Source: an archaeon (GTDB lineage Archaea; Iainarchaeota; Iainarchaeia; CSSED10-239). From it: DNA of 64,000 bases. The notes under the pieces are model-generated. The model had not been told where the DNA came from and ran no database searches. It saw only the letters and a program-made list of their open reading frames with translations. Of the stretch, positions 46,921 to 56,816 are shown in pieces. A program made the translations under genes and the position numbers. The stretch lies in assembly GCA_029563035.1 (NCBI GenBank), contig JAKQTP010000138.1:434001-498000 (forward strand), read 5' to 3'. The stretch's first letter is position 1. Every line of letters starts with the position of its first letter.

Positions 46921-49900
46921 ATGAGCGAACAAGAAAAACTAATAAACGAAATTAAACAAACAGTAGAACAGAACAATCCTCAGACCACAGAAAAACCAAA
47001 AAAGAAATTTACAAAAATAATATTTATTATTATTGCGGTAATTGTCTTGATAATTATCTTAATATTATTATTTAGTGGAAGCAAAAAAACACTAGAAGTA
47101 TATGTGGTAGATGAACAGAACTTTTCATTAGGTGGAGTAAGCGTAACAATAAATAACGAAATAACACAAAGCACAGATGCCTTTGGCTATACTGAGTTTA
47201 AAGATCTAAAATTTAAAGATCTAGAAATAAAAGCAACAAAAGAAAATTATTTTCCTACAACAAAACAAATAAAACTAGATAAAAAACTAAAAGAAGAAAC
47301 AATAACTCTTGAAATGGACACAACCTCTGGAGAATTTAAGGGGCCCTCTTCTGAGAGACGCAGAGAAATAATATTTAAAAGCTATGATGTGGTTGTTACT
47401 GATAATCTTAATGTTACTTTTAAATGTTCTAATTCTGAAAAAATACCAGAACCTAGAACAACAACAGTAACAAACGGAAGAACAAATGTCTTACAGCCTG
47501 GCTATTGTGGTTTTTTGTTAGTAAGTGTGGTATCTTCAAATTATGAACTAATAACTGACAGAAATGTTAGCGAAGATAACATAGTTGAACTAACAAGAGT
47601 TAATACAAATACAGGCACATTAGAAGTTACTGTAAAAGACATAATCGGACAAGCAGTACCATATGCTAATCTAAGACTACATAATGTAGATGATTTACAA
47701 ACACCAACAAACGAATCAGATGTCACATATAGCACAGGAACAACAGATGTTTATGGTAAATATAAGTTTAATGCACCTCAATCAAATTATCTTTTATCAA
47801 TAGATAAAACAGGATATATAAGCCTTCCAAAGCTAGGGCCTTATAATATTGTTAATAATAACATAACAACTGCAAACATTACTTTAATTACAGCATCAGA
47901 TTTAGCAAACATTAACTGTTCAAACCCAATATATGCTCCTTTTTGTAAAGATGGAAAAATTGATTGTAATAGTCCATTATTAACAGGTTTAGTTACCCCT
48001 AATCCTAATGGTAATGGCTGTACCATAGGAAAACTTACAAATCTAATAGTTAAATTAAAAGATCAAAACACTAGTGTTCCAGTTACTGGCAATATCTCAG
48101 TTTATAAAAGAGACCAGAATGTCTCAAGTTTAATTACTACTAGAAGAGATGTGAACCAAACAACATTTGCTCTAGTTGCAAATAATAATTATAGAATAAT
48201 TGTATCAAACACAGAAGATAATGGCTATTTGCCACCAACACCAGTAGATGTCAATAATCTTTCTGCAGACACTAACACAACCATAGAAATACCTTTAGAA
48301 TATTTGTCCTCATTAAATAGTGGGAGCATAAATGTTAATGTTACAAAAAACGGCTATAAGAGAGCAAATGCATTAGTTTATTTATTTTATGAGTTAGATG
48401 ATGAATACGTGCTATACAATCCAGAAAATCCAAAAACTACAAATTCAAGCGGAGATGCAAATTTTGATTTAGTAAAAAGCAAAAGAGAATATTACGCTTA
48501 TGCTATATTAAGAAACGAAAGTGCAGATGGTGATTCTCTGCCAGCACAAGAGCTTGATAGTAATGATGTTTTAGAATTAAATGTGTCTTTAGGTAATCAA
48601 TCTAAAACCCTTAATCTTAAAATAACACCAAATCAAGATTATAACATTTCTTTTTTTGAAGTCTCTGGAGAGCAAATACCTACAGAAAATGTAATTGCTA
48701 CAAATGTTACTGAAGATACAAACAAAACCTTTGTGTTTAATTGTGGTGATGATTGTTCAAGAATATATTTGACTATTGAAAAAGACGACCTATTATATCA
48801 AACAGACCTTATCTCACTATTTCCTGGACAGGTAGCTTACAAAGAAATAACCTTCCCTACTATATCAGAAATTCAAACAGCCACCTCCTTTTTAGGTCTT
48901 TATGATTCCACAGGCACAATAAAGATAGACAATTTAACCTTTTCAGGAAATAACGATTTAACAAAAGAATATAAGTTAAAATTTAAGACTGTATTTGGCT
49001 CAGACAGAACAAACGTAATAAAGAAAGCATTTATAAAAGCAGGAAGATATCTAACAGAAAATGCAGACTTTATTTATTTAACAAACACAGACTTGTTTGT
49101 TCCAAAAGACACAGAGATAAGAACAGGCTGTAGATATCATGGAGATCTAGAATCTTTTGATAGCAACTATTTTATTACAAACTTTGAATCTGATTATTCT
49201 TTTAACAACTGCATAGCAGGAAAATACAAATGGCTAGAGTTTGATTTTAGTGATGTTACTGCAAACATTATAGAATATTCTGTAAATGTAAAATTCAAAA
49301 ACGAAATTACAACCATTGACAATTACAAAATCTATTACAGATCATTAAATTCAGATTTAGAAACATTTTCCTTTTCTCCAAACCTTTCAAACTGGAATGA
49401 ATGGTCAATAAGGCCAGAAGGATATTTCTATGCACCAACCCAAGTAGAAGCAATACCTTTTGACAATTCCAATTATTCTTATGTAATTAAGTTATTTGAC
49501 CGAAATTCAGAACTAACTAAATTTGGTTCAGATTATATACTTTATATTGGAAAGGACTATAATTATAGTTTAAGCTTCATACAGTTCTCTGATACCAACA
49601 GAACAGGAGACATAATTACAGACACTCAAAACACAAATAACAACTATGTTTTTACAAACAGTTATTTTAAAGATAAAACATCAACAAATCCAATCATACA
49701 AACAATAGATAATAATACTTCTGTTAACATATCTTCAAAGACCACAAGTATTGGTTATTACTTTGTTAACAATTTAATTGGCAAACCAATAGACTTCTTT
49801 TCATTAACTGATCAGCCAACATTAAGAACACAATTATTTAAGAAAGACAATTCATCTTTAGCAACAGCCTCAACAAATATTTTATCATATTCTGAGAGCA

Positions 49901-52860
49901 CATATGTTCCAGTTGTTACTTCCAATGCAACAGATGGAAAAATTTATGTTGGTTCTAATGATCTTAATATTAGTTTAAAGAACAAAACAGGCAACTATGA
50001 AAATAACATAGCTGTAAAATATATAGTCTCTGGTCAAACAATTGCTACAGAGTTAGGAGAAATAACAAACAACACATTAAATACAGAGATATTTATACCT
50101 TTAGAAGACTCAGGAAAAACCATTACCTTTATTTTTACAATACCAGGCTCTAATCTTCCAAATAACGAACTAACCTTTTCTCAAGTTATTGGCACAGGAA
50201 TAAATATTTATGATCTTGACAATAAATTAATAACAAACAACAACAGATTAAGATATGATATTCTTTTAACAAACATTGGTGGTAAGAAAAAAGCAACAGA
50301 TTTGGTAAAAGACTATATTATTAAAAATAACACAAATAGAGTAGTAAAACTAGAAGCGGTTTCTGTTTCTGACAACGAGGTGTTTTTAGAAGAAATAATT
50401 AATCAGAATTTAATGGCTGTTAATAATTTACCAAAAGACCTAAACCAAAGCAATGTGATTTCTGCAGGGTTACATATTGATCCTGACACAGATATTCAAG
50501 ATATTAATTTTAGTTATAATAACATATTTACTGTGAAAAATACAGGAGAAATGCCAGACATTACACTTTACAAAGACACAAACTCTTCAGCAAGAATTAA
50601 AATATTAGATATACAGGATTTTTCTAAGTTTACAACAACTAATGTTAATGGTTTTTATGAGGGTGAAGAAGGGGCAGGAATAGAGCTAATAAAAGAAGTT
50701 ATTGATAATATTTCAATAAGTTATGATCTTAATCTTTTATTTACCGACCCAATAAACTATGATATCTTAGATACACAGATTGTTGGAGAAGACATCTCTA
50801 ATTATATTAACTTTACTCAGGCACACACAAACAATTCTTCTCAAAATAGATTGGTTGGTAATTTTAATTTTACATTTGTTCTTAAGAATATTAATTTTAC
50901 AGAAATTATAGAAAAAGATGCAAACATAAATATAAAGATTGGTAATCAAACAGAGAATTTTATATATGAGGTTCCAATAAAAATAACATTATATCCAAAA
51001 AACAAAAGTTACCAATTGTCTTTGCCAGGAACGCACTTAACCATTGCTTGTAAGGGAGAAGACAATTGTAGTTCAACAATGGTGTATAATATAAAAAACA
51101 ACACTAAAAGCTATAGTTTAGAATTAACAGGAATAGAGCTTTTAAATTCCAATCCTCTTGCCTATGAATCTGCTTCAATTGATATACCAATGCCTATCAC
51201 ACCTCAAAACCACATAGAGGTGCCAATAAAAATAGACGGGAATTACAGCAATCTAATGACTATTCCAGATTTAGAGGAAACCTATAATAAACAAATGAAT
51301 TTCTATCTAACTGTAAATAATGTGCAAGTAACAGAGATAAAGCCAATAACAATAATTGTTACATATATACCTGAAACTCCAGTAACTGTATTAAACAATA
51401 TAGGGGTTACTGGTCATTTTTGTATGGGAGTAGGTGGACAAGCACAAGGGGGCGATTATTTTATTTTAGGTATTTGCGATACTGAAGAACAAGAAGCTTG
51501 TAGTGTTGGAGAATCTGCTCTTCCAAAAGTATTATATAATTGGGGAGACCAAACATTAAATTGGAAAACTCTTTGTATAGATGATAAAGAGGAATATGAT
51601 GCTGATAAAACACATTGTGATTCTGTTCAAGCACTATACTCAATATTTACATTAATTAGCTCTTCTGATTATGACACAAGCAAAGATTATCATATCTATT
51701 TGATGTATGATGGCATAGAATCAGAAGACTTGTTAGAGGACTTTAGGGGACATTATGATCAATTTATTACACATAGTATTTCTTCTGCATTTTCAGAAAA
51801 ATATTTGGATTCTGACCACGATAAAGAAATCACAATAACTAAAAGAACGCCAAACAACAATCCAACAAAAGAAGTCGGAAAATACAAAATTGTTGTTAAT
51901 GATTTTGATCCTGCTTTTACAAAGGATCTTAATATTAACCTAGAATTGGTTCAAAATATTCCATTAAATAAAAACAATCTGTTTTATTATATTCCAATAG
52001 ATGGGGACTTTGGAGTAGTAAATGACAAGGCACATAGAGTAGGTTATGGTTCAACAATTGTAGGAAATTATGAATATTCTGATTTGTTAGTAACAGAACC
52101 ATCTGCAACATCAATAAAATTATATGGGGTTGCAGAAAATTGTACCTCTGATTGTTCAGGAGTAACAAATATTACTGCAAATTATCCAAGCAACTATCTT
52201 GTAAATTGGCAAGTAACTGATGTTTTAAATACAAATGGTAATTTATTAGATTTAGCAGTAGATAATACATCTGGTTCAGAAAAGAAAAACATAGTTTTTA
52301 ACTTTACTCCTTCAAGACCAATAAATGTGTTTGCAAGAGTAAATGGCATAAAAGATAAGAGTTTTAACTATAAATTAATGGTTAATAATCAATTCCCTAT
52401 AAGCACAAACAATTTATTCAAATGGAAATTATTCTCTGATTCAAATTATAATAATGCAATGGATGATATAGCTGTCTTTGGGTCACATGCAAACTATTTA
52501 AGACACGAACTTACAAAAGACAAATTTGGAAACAATTTAGATGAGAAATATCTATTAGAATCAATGATTTATTTGCCTGTAAATGTAGATTATTTAGATA
52601 TTAAATTAACATTATCAGATTTAGATAATAATGTTGAGTCAAGACTATATGGTTTGAGTAGTTTAGAAGGCACAACAGAACTTGCTCTAGTCTCAAGAGT
52701 TCCAGACATTTACTCAATAAATCAAATGTTAGACCAAGTAAAAGATGGGAACGCATGTATCTCAAATACTCTATCAAGTTCAAAGATCAAATGGGTTTCA
52801 GATAAGATAAAAATTACACGAAGTAATAGAAACCAAATAGAAACCAATTACAATAATTAA
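46921..52860 (+). CDS. Giant anchored surface protein 5, third gene of cassette A
   Basis: 1979 aa. Residues 1-31 are polar and end in KPKKKF; the anchor is about 32-52. Carboxypeptidase-regulatory-like repeats follow (55-650), the second with a Cys pair (FKCSNSEKIPEP, then GYCGFLLVSV), then the shared core domain (about 656-828; FLGLYDSTGTIKI, FIKAGRYL, YKWLEFDFSD). Many short beta modules fill the middle. The C-terminal module starts near 1500 with GHFCMGVGGQAQGG, CDTEEQEAC, LPKVLYNWGD and HCDSVQALYSIF, continues through YLMYDGIESEDLLEDF, FYYIPIDGDFG near 1685 and RVGYGST, and ends in ACISNTLSSSKIKWVSDK. The nearest relative is giant 6, collinear over nearly the whole length. No enzyme motif seen. 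Confidence 0.87.
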   Translation: MSEQEKLINEIKQTVEQNNPQTTEKPKKKFTKIIFIIIAVIVLIIILILLFSGSKKTLEVYVVDEQNFSLGGVSVTINNEITQSTDAFGYTEFKDLKFKDLEIKATKENYFPTTKQIKLDKKLKEETITLEMDTTSGEFKGPSSERRREIIFKSYDVVVTDNLNVTFKCSNSEKIPEPRTTTVTNGRTNVLQPGYCGFLLVSVVSSNYELITDRNVSEDNIVELTRVNTNTGTLEVTVKDIIGQAVPYANLRLHNVDDLQTPTNESDVTYSTGTTDVYGKYKFNAPQSNYLLSIDKTGYISLPKLGPYNIVNNNITTANITLITASDLANINCSNPIYAPFCKDGKIDCNSPLLTGLVTPNPNGNGCTIGKLTNLIVKLKDQNTSVPVTGNISVYKRDQNVSSLITTRRDVNQTTFALVANNNYRIIVSNTEDNGYLPPTPVDVNNLSADTNTTIEIPLEYLSSLNSGSINVNVTKNGYKRANALVYLFYELDDEYVLYNPENPKTTNSSGDANFDLVKSKREYYAYAILRNESADGDSLPAQELDSNDVLELNVSLGNQSKTLNLKITPNQDYNISFFEVSGEQIPTENVIATNVTEDTNKTFVFNCGDDCSRIYLTIEKDDLLYQTDLISLFPGQVAYKEITFPTISEIQTATSFLGLYDSTGTIKIDNLTFSGNNDLTKEYKLKFKTVFGSDRTNVIKKAFIKAGRYLTENADFIYLTNTDLFVPKDTEIRTGCRYHGDLESFDSNYFITNFESDYSFNNCIAGKYKWLEFDFSDVTANIIEYSVNVKFKNEITTIDNYKIYYRSLNSDLETFSFSPNLSNWNEWSIRPEGYFYAPTQVEAIPFDNSNYSYVIKLFDRNSELTKFGSDYILYIGKDYNYSLSFIQFSDTNRTGDIITDTQNTNNNYVFTNSYFKDKTSTNPIIQTIDNNTSVNISSKTTSIGYYFVNNLIGKPIDFFSLTDQPTLRTQLFKKDNSSLATASTNILSYSESTYVPVVTSNATDGKIYVGSNDLNISLKNKTGNYENNIAVKYIVSGQTIATELGEITNNTLNTEIFIPLEDSGKTITFIFTIPGSNLPNNELTFSQVIGTGINIYDLDNKLITNNNRLRYDILLTNIGGKKKATDLVKDYIIKNNTNRVVKLEAVSVSDNEVFLEEIINQNLMAVNNLPKDLNQSNVISAGLHIDPDTDIQDINFSYNNIFTVKNTGEMPDITLYKDTNSSARIKILDIQDFSKFTTTNVNGFYEGEEGAGIELIKEVIDNISISYDLNLLFTDPINYDILDTQIVGEDISNYINFTQAHTNNSSQNRLVGNFNFTFVLKNINFTEIIEKDANINIKIGNQTENFIYEVPIKITLYPKNKSYQLSLPGTHLTIACKGEDNCSSTMVYNIKNNTKSYSLELTGIELLNSNPLAYESASIDIPMPITPQNHIEVPIKIDGNYSNLMTIPDLEETYNKQMNFYLTVNNVQVTEIKPITIIVTYIPETPVTVLNNIGVTGHFCMGVGGQAQGGDYFILGICDTEEQEACSVGESALPKVLYNWGDQTLNWKTLCIDDKEEYDADKTHCDSVQALYSIFTLISSSDYDTSKDYHIYLMYDGIESEDLLEDFRGHYDQFITHSISSAFSEKYLDSDHDKEITITKRTPNNNPTKEVGKYKIVVNDFDPAFTKDLNINLELVQNIPLNKNNLFYYIPIDGDFGVVNDKAHRVGYGSTIVGNYEYSDLLVTEPSATSIKLYGVAENCTSDCSGVTNITANYPSNYLVNWQVTDVLNTNGNLLDLAVDNTSGSEKKNIVFNFTPSRPINVFARVNGIKDKSFNYKLMVNNQFPISTNNLFKWKLFSDSNYNNAMDDIAVFGSHANYLRHELTKDKFGNNLDEKYLLESMIYLPVNVDYLDIKLTLSDLDNNVESRLYGLSSLEGTTELALVSRVPDIYSINQMLDQVKDGNACISNTLSSSKIKWVSDKIKITRSNRNQIETNYNN

Positions 52861-52897
52861 GTAAAAATATAAAATATAGTGAAGGGACAATGACCAT

Positions 52898-52952
52898 TTT
52901 AATCTATCTGTTGAAGAAATTGTGTTTTTTAAGTTTCAACATGTAGATTAAG
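52898..52952 (+). repeat. Imperfect inverted repeat between cassettes A and B
   Basis: TAATCTATCTGTTGAA (52900-52915) pairs with TTCAACATGTAGATTA (52935-52950) with two central mismatches, around a 19-base loop that contains six T. Flanking bases extend it by one A-T and one G-T pair. It may end the cassette A transcript or act as a protein-binding palindrome. Confidence 0.5.
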
Positions 52953-53001
52953 CACAATCGAATGATTATACTTAAAAATCTCATTTTTTATCTATGAAAA
53001 G

Positions 53002-53012
53002 TTATATAAATA
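53002..53012 (+). promoter_or_regulatory. TATA box of cassette B
   Basis: TTATATAAATA with a purine BRE-like GAAAAG directly before it. Transcription would begin near 53035-53040, leaving a leader of about 110 bases that contains a possible micro-ORF. Confidence 0.5.
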
Positions 53013-53052
53013 TATTTAATTAATATATTATATAGTATATAGGGGAAATTAC

Positions 53053-53124
53053 ATGAAACTAACTTTAAAATTAATAATAATCATACTTATAATTGAGTTT
53101 ATTGTTTTATTGTTATTTTGGTGA
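53053..53124 (+). CDS. Possible 23-residue hydrophobic micro-ORF in the cassette B leader
   Basis: ATG to TGA encodes 23 residues: MKLTLKLIIII, then LIIEFIVLLLFW. That is a Lys-flanked, single membrane span. GGGG at 53042-53045 is seven bases before the ATG but is not a classical site. The hydrophobic code may be chance in AT-rich DNA (ATA, TTA, ATT codons are common); its place between a good TATA box and the next ribosome-binding site is the main argument for it. Confidence 0.25.
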   Translation: MKLTLKLIIIILIIEFIVLLLFW

Positions 53125-53134
53125 TTGTATAAAT

Positions 53135-53139
53135 GGTGA
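53135..53139 (+). promoter_or_regulatory. Ribosome-binding site GGTGA of the 53149 gene
   Basis: GGTGA nine bases before ATG 53149; it fixes that start and separates the gene from the micro-ORF, which ends at 53124. Confidence 0.55.
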
Positions 53140-53148
53140 CAAATTAAA

Positions 53149-54552
53149 ATGGAGAATACAAATCACTCAAAAAAAGGAATAATCTTACTATTTATAATAC
53201 TTATAAGTATATCTATTTCTGGTTTCGTTTTTTCAGATAATGTAGACATAATGGGTTTGTATAATTCTCAAACCGGTATTGCAACCTGTAATTATAATTC
53301 ACAAACAGGTAATTGTATTTTAAATGGAGGAGACTATAATATTGTTGGGAGTGAAATAAGACCGAGCAGATCTGGAATAAATTTAGTGATAAATCAAAAT
53401 GCAAATTTTAATGTTTCTTGTGTAACTTTTGATACTACACTCTCTGATTGTTTTATTTTAAACCCTGATATTAATAAAATAAATATAATGTTTTCTGATT
53501 TTAATCTTATAAAAATTAATGAATTTACAACAATAAAAATAGATAGAGGCAATTTAACTGATACTCAAATTGATTTTAGAAATGTAAATAATTTAATTTT
53601 AGGAAACAAATTAGATGTAAATATTAGTAAAAATGCGTGTTTAGGCGAATATTATATTAATGGATATTTATATTCTTATGTGCCTGAAAGCAATATTTTA
53701 TTTAATAGAATTGAAATAAAAAATACAGGTACATTAAATATTATAAATAATAAAAATTATGTAGGTTATGAACAAGAATGCAACTATTATTATTCATTAA
53801 AGTACTATTTAGAAGAAGATGAAGAAAATGAGGAGCAAACACCTAATCAACAAACATATAATTTAAATACAGATTATTTTGCAGATATTATCTCATTTGA
53901 GCAAGTAGATAATAATGGCACAATAAATTTAAATTGTTCAACAAAAGTAGATAATACAATTTATCTGAATAATACATGTAATTTCCATTTTAAATCTATT
54001 ACCGGAAATTTGCCAACTCAAATAATTAATGCAAATAATTATGGGAATTTATATCTTTCAACATGTGGCCCAATATCTCTGCCAAGTAATATAAATTATA
54101 AAATATGTAATTTAAGTTATGTAAGGCCAGAGGGTAATTTAATTGATTTAAATACACAAAATACTGGCGTAACACATATAAATAAAGTAAACAAGAGTTG
54201 TTCGCCAATTAGCGTATCTAATCAAATTTCAGAATATCTGTTTACCAGTGATTCAAATATTACATCAACACCAATAATTTTTGGAACAATTAATTCTGCA
54301 ATTACTTATAATCCACTAGATGTTTCATTAGATACTGCTGGTAATGCAGGGTTATATAACACAAAAAATTTAAATCACATGGTTTCTAATATATTCCAAA
54401 CCGAAAATATTTTCTTTAAATTATTTTTATATGATCAATCAATAGATACTAACCTTTTAGATTCGTATTTATTTAGATTTAAGTTAAATAGTAATCAAGA
54501 TATGGGGTATCCTGATATTACTTTAGAATACCCTTTTAAAATACATAAATAA
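53149..54552 (+). CDS. Secreted PIIFG-domain protein, first gene of cassette B
   Basis: 467 aa. A positively charged start (NHSKKG) and a hydrophobic stretch form a Sec signal peptide (1-29, ending GFVFS). Residues 30-340 are Asn/Ile-rich with short regular strands (IDFRNVNNLILGNKLDVNI), which fits a beta-solenoid; several cysteines are spread through it. An acidic loop (EEDEENEEQTP) lies near 225. The last 130 residues match the small protein starting at 44356 (PIIFGTI at the start, FRFKL and LEYPFK at the end). It is thus an enlarged version of the first gene of cassette A. Unknown family, exported; an adhesin-like role is only a guess. Confidence 0.75.
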   Translation: MENTNHSKKGIILLFIILISISISGFVFSDNVDIMGLYNSQTGIATCNYNSQTGNCILNGGDYNIVGSEIRPSRSGINLVINQNANFNVSCVTFDTTLSDCFILNPDINKINIMFSDFNLIKINEFTTIKIDRGNLTDTQIDFRNVNNLILGNKLDVNISKNACLGEYYINGYLYSYVPESNILFNRIEIKNTGTLNIINNKNYVGYEQECNYYYSLKYYLEEDEENEEQTPNQQTYNLNTDYFADIISFEQVDNNGTINLNCSTKVDNTIYLNNTCNFHFKSITGNLPTQIINANNYGNLYLSTCGPISLPSNINYKICNLSYVRPEGNLIDLNTQNTGVTHINKVNKSCSPISVSNQISEYLFTSDSNITSTPIIFGTINSAITYNPLDVSLDTAGNAGLYNTKNLNHMVSNIFQTENIFFKLFLYDQSIDTNLLDSYLFRFKLNSNQDMGYPDITLEYPFKIHK

Positions 54553-54566
54553 TAGAAAGATAAAAA

Positions 54567-56810
54567 ATGTCAAAAATAAAAACAACATTAAAAATTTTAA
54601 TGATTTTAATATTTATACAAATAGTGATTGTTCCAATTTATGCTGTTGATTGTTTTCAAAATATGCAGAATGTACTACAAGATGTAGAGTATGAAGGAAC
54701 GTTGGCTTCGCAATCAAATGAATATTTTTTAAAATTGAACAATTCTGAAGAAATAATAAATCCTAATTTTAATTTTGTGAGGATTTCTAATAATGAGCAT
54801 TGTAACAATAAAAAATTTATATTGTGGATTTCTCAAAATCAGAATTTTAAAATTACTGAGAATAACGAAAAAATAACAATTTCTGGGATAGATGAAATAA
54901 GATTTGATTCTGGTAATCCTAACAATTCAATTACTTTGAATTTTATAGTGGATAATGATGAAGAGTTGCTAGTTGGATATAGCCCAATCCCTGGCATACT
55001 AAGTATGGATGTTAATGAAACTAAAATATTAACCAACACACTAATAAATATAACAGAAAGACAAAGAAGGGCATTAGATACTGATGGAAATGTGGGTAGT
55101 CCTAATAGAGTAGGTCATGGAACAAGACTTAATTTTCAAAATTTAATTATAGAAAAAAATGCCGATTTAAATATTTCACTAATTGCTACAAAACCAAATG
55201 ATCACAGTACAACATATTCTGATCCTATAGATCATGGAATTCATGGAGGTGTGGCTATATTATCTGCATATAATATAATTAATTATGGAACTGTTGATAT
55301 TAATTTATTTGCTGCCGATGGAGCAAAAGGTAGTGCAGGATCTAAAGGATATAATAAAAATGGTGGTGTTGGGGGTAATGGTGGGCAATCAGTATTAATA
55401 ATACAAGAAGGGTTTATCAAAAATTATGGTAAATTTAATGTTTTTTTAAAATCAGGAAATGGAGCAAATGGTGCAAAAGGCAGTGGCGAAAAAGGCAATT
55501 GTGGTGGTTCTCCAAAATCAGGTGGTGCAGGAGGAAATGGAGGCCATAGTAATTTTATAGTTTATAATTTAGAAAATTTAAAAGAAGATGAACAGCAACA
55601 AGCAGAATTTAATATCACCATAAAATCAGGTAATGGTGGAAGAGGTGGTAATGGTGGCAATAATACATGTGGTGCTGATTCTGCAAATGGCGGTAAAGGG
55701 GGTTATGGGGGGCATATAAAATTTATTTATATACCTAATACAAAATACAATATTGTGAATCAAGGGATATTAAGATATGATTTATCTGCAGGAGATGGAG
55801 AGATGGGAGGCAACAAAAGCGATGGTGGGGGCAAGTATGGTGAAAGTGGCGTTGGTGGTTCAATAAGTGATTATAATATATCTAATTTTATAAATGAAAA
55901 AGATTTCTATTATTATGCATTGAGTGGCAAAGTTAATGTAAATAAAAATCGTGGACAAGGTAAGGCAGGCTCTATTGGTTCAATAAATATTGATAAATTA
56001 GAAAATCTATCTCTTAACTTTAACATAACTAATGAATTAAATGAACAAAATGTAGAAAATATAAATAGTCTTTTTTGTCATTGTGATGAAAGTTGCAATA
56101 ATCAAAACATAGATCCAAAAATAGGTAACATAAATATTAATTATTTAAAATCCGGTAGTTTCTTACCAAAATCTTTAAAATTAATTAAGTATGTTCCAGT
56201 AAAAGAAACTGCAATAAATATTAATGGTTGTCATGCAGCATCTTCTGGAAATTCCAGTTTATCATATAAAACAGATAATTTAACATTGCGCCTTGCAAAT
56301 TTAGGAATAATACAAAATGATTTTGATTCCGAATCAAGTAAGGTTGGGCGTGTTGATGTAGAAGAGATTAATTGCCCTGTATGTGATAGCCTAGAACTTA
56401 ACAACTTCGCATTAAGAACAGACACAGAATATACAATTTATACTGATAATGCAGGGGTGATTACTGATTTAAATATTTATTATGTTAATCCAGATGGAAG
56501 CTTGTTTAAACCACCAGGATATCCAAGTGATGAAAATTATGTGGTTTATAGTCTAAAGACTGGAGAAAATATAATGCCAGATTCAAAACAATTTGCAGGA
56601 ACAAATATAAAAGAATATAAGATAGCAAAAGACATTTTACATTATAACCCTGAAAACTTTGATTTAACTAATATCCCTGAAGAAAAAGGATATGGTATTG
56701 ATGATGTAAGATTGTTTTGCCAAGCACAAAGATATCTTTTAAAATTTAAATTACAAAACGATGTAGTAATAAAAGAAATATACTTTACACCATTATTTAA
56801 TATTAAATGA
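54567..56810 (+). CDS. Secreted glycine-rich repeat protein, second gene of cassette B
   Basis: 747 aa with a Sec signal peptide (1-26, ending PIYA). After about 220 residues of beta-rich sequence, the centre (about 225-440) has four rounds of hydrophobic strand plus glycine-rich run: AKGSAGSKG and GGVGGNGG; GNGANGAKGSGEKG and GGAGGNGG; GNGGRGGNGG and GGKGGYGG; GDGEMGG. The C-terminal part repeats the motif order of the protein starting at 44834: LPKSLK, NCPVCDSL, NIYYVNPDG and LFCQAQRYLL. Cysteines are conserved in number and place in this part. The glycine runs are not collagen-like, as Gly does not fall strictly every third residue. Six bases separate it from giant 6. Confidence 0.8.
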   Translation: MSKIKTTLKILMILIFIQIVIVPIYAVDCFQNMQNVLQDVEYEGTLASQSNEYFLKLNNSEEIINPNFNFVRISNNEHCNNKKFILWISQNQNFKITENNEKITISGIDEIRFDSGNPNNSITLNFIVDNDEELLVGYSPIPGILSMDVNETKILTNTLINITERQRRALDTDGNVGSPNRVGHGTRLNFQNLIIEKNADLNISLIATKPNDHSTTYSDPIDHGIHGGVAILSAYNIINYGTVDINLFAADGAKGSAGSKGYNKNGGVGGNGGQSVLIIQEGFIKNYGKFNVFLKSGNGANGAKGSGEKGNCGGSPKSGGAGGNGGHSNFIVYNLENLKEDEQQQAEFNITIKSGNGGRGGNGGNNTCGADSANGGKGGYGGHIKFIYIPNTKYNIVNQGILRYDLSAGDGEMGGNKSDGGGKYGESGVGGSISDYNISNFINEKDFYYYALSGKVNVNKNRGQGKAGSIGSINIDKLENLSLNFNITNELNEQNVENINSLFCHCDESCNNQNIDPKIGNININYLKSGSFLPKSLKLIKYVPVKETAININGCHAASSGNSSLSYKTDNLTLRLANLGIIQNDFDSESSKVGRVDVEEINCPVCDSLELNNFALRTDTEYTIYTDNAGVITDLNIYYVNPDGSLFKPPGYPSDENYVVYSLKTGENIMPDSKQFAGTNIKEYKIAKDILHYNPENFDLTNIPEEKGYGIDDVRLFCQAQRYLLKFKLQNDVVIKEIYFTPLFNIK

Positions 56811-56816
56811 TAGATT

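Noticed and set aside
52890..52946. 18-codon micro-ORF MTILIYLLKKLCFLSFNM after an AGGGA
   Set aside because: It falls almost entirely within the inverted repeat, the spacing to AGGGA is only two bases, and it lies upstream of the TATA box of the next unit. Chance is more likely.
55315..55870. Collagen-like repeat
   Set aside because: Gly does not occupy every third position over any long stretch, and hydrophobic strands break the runs.
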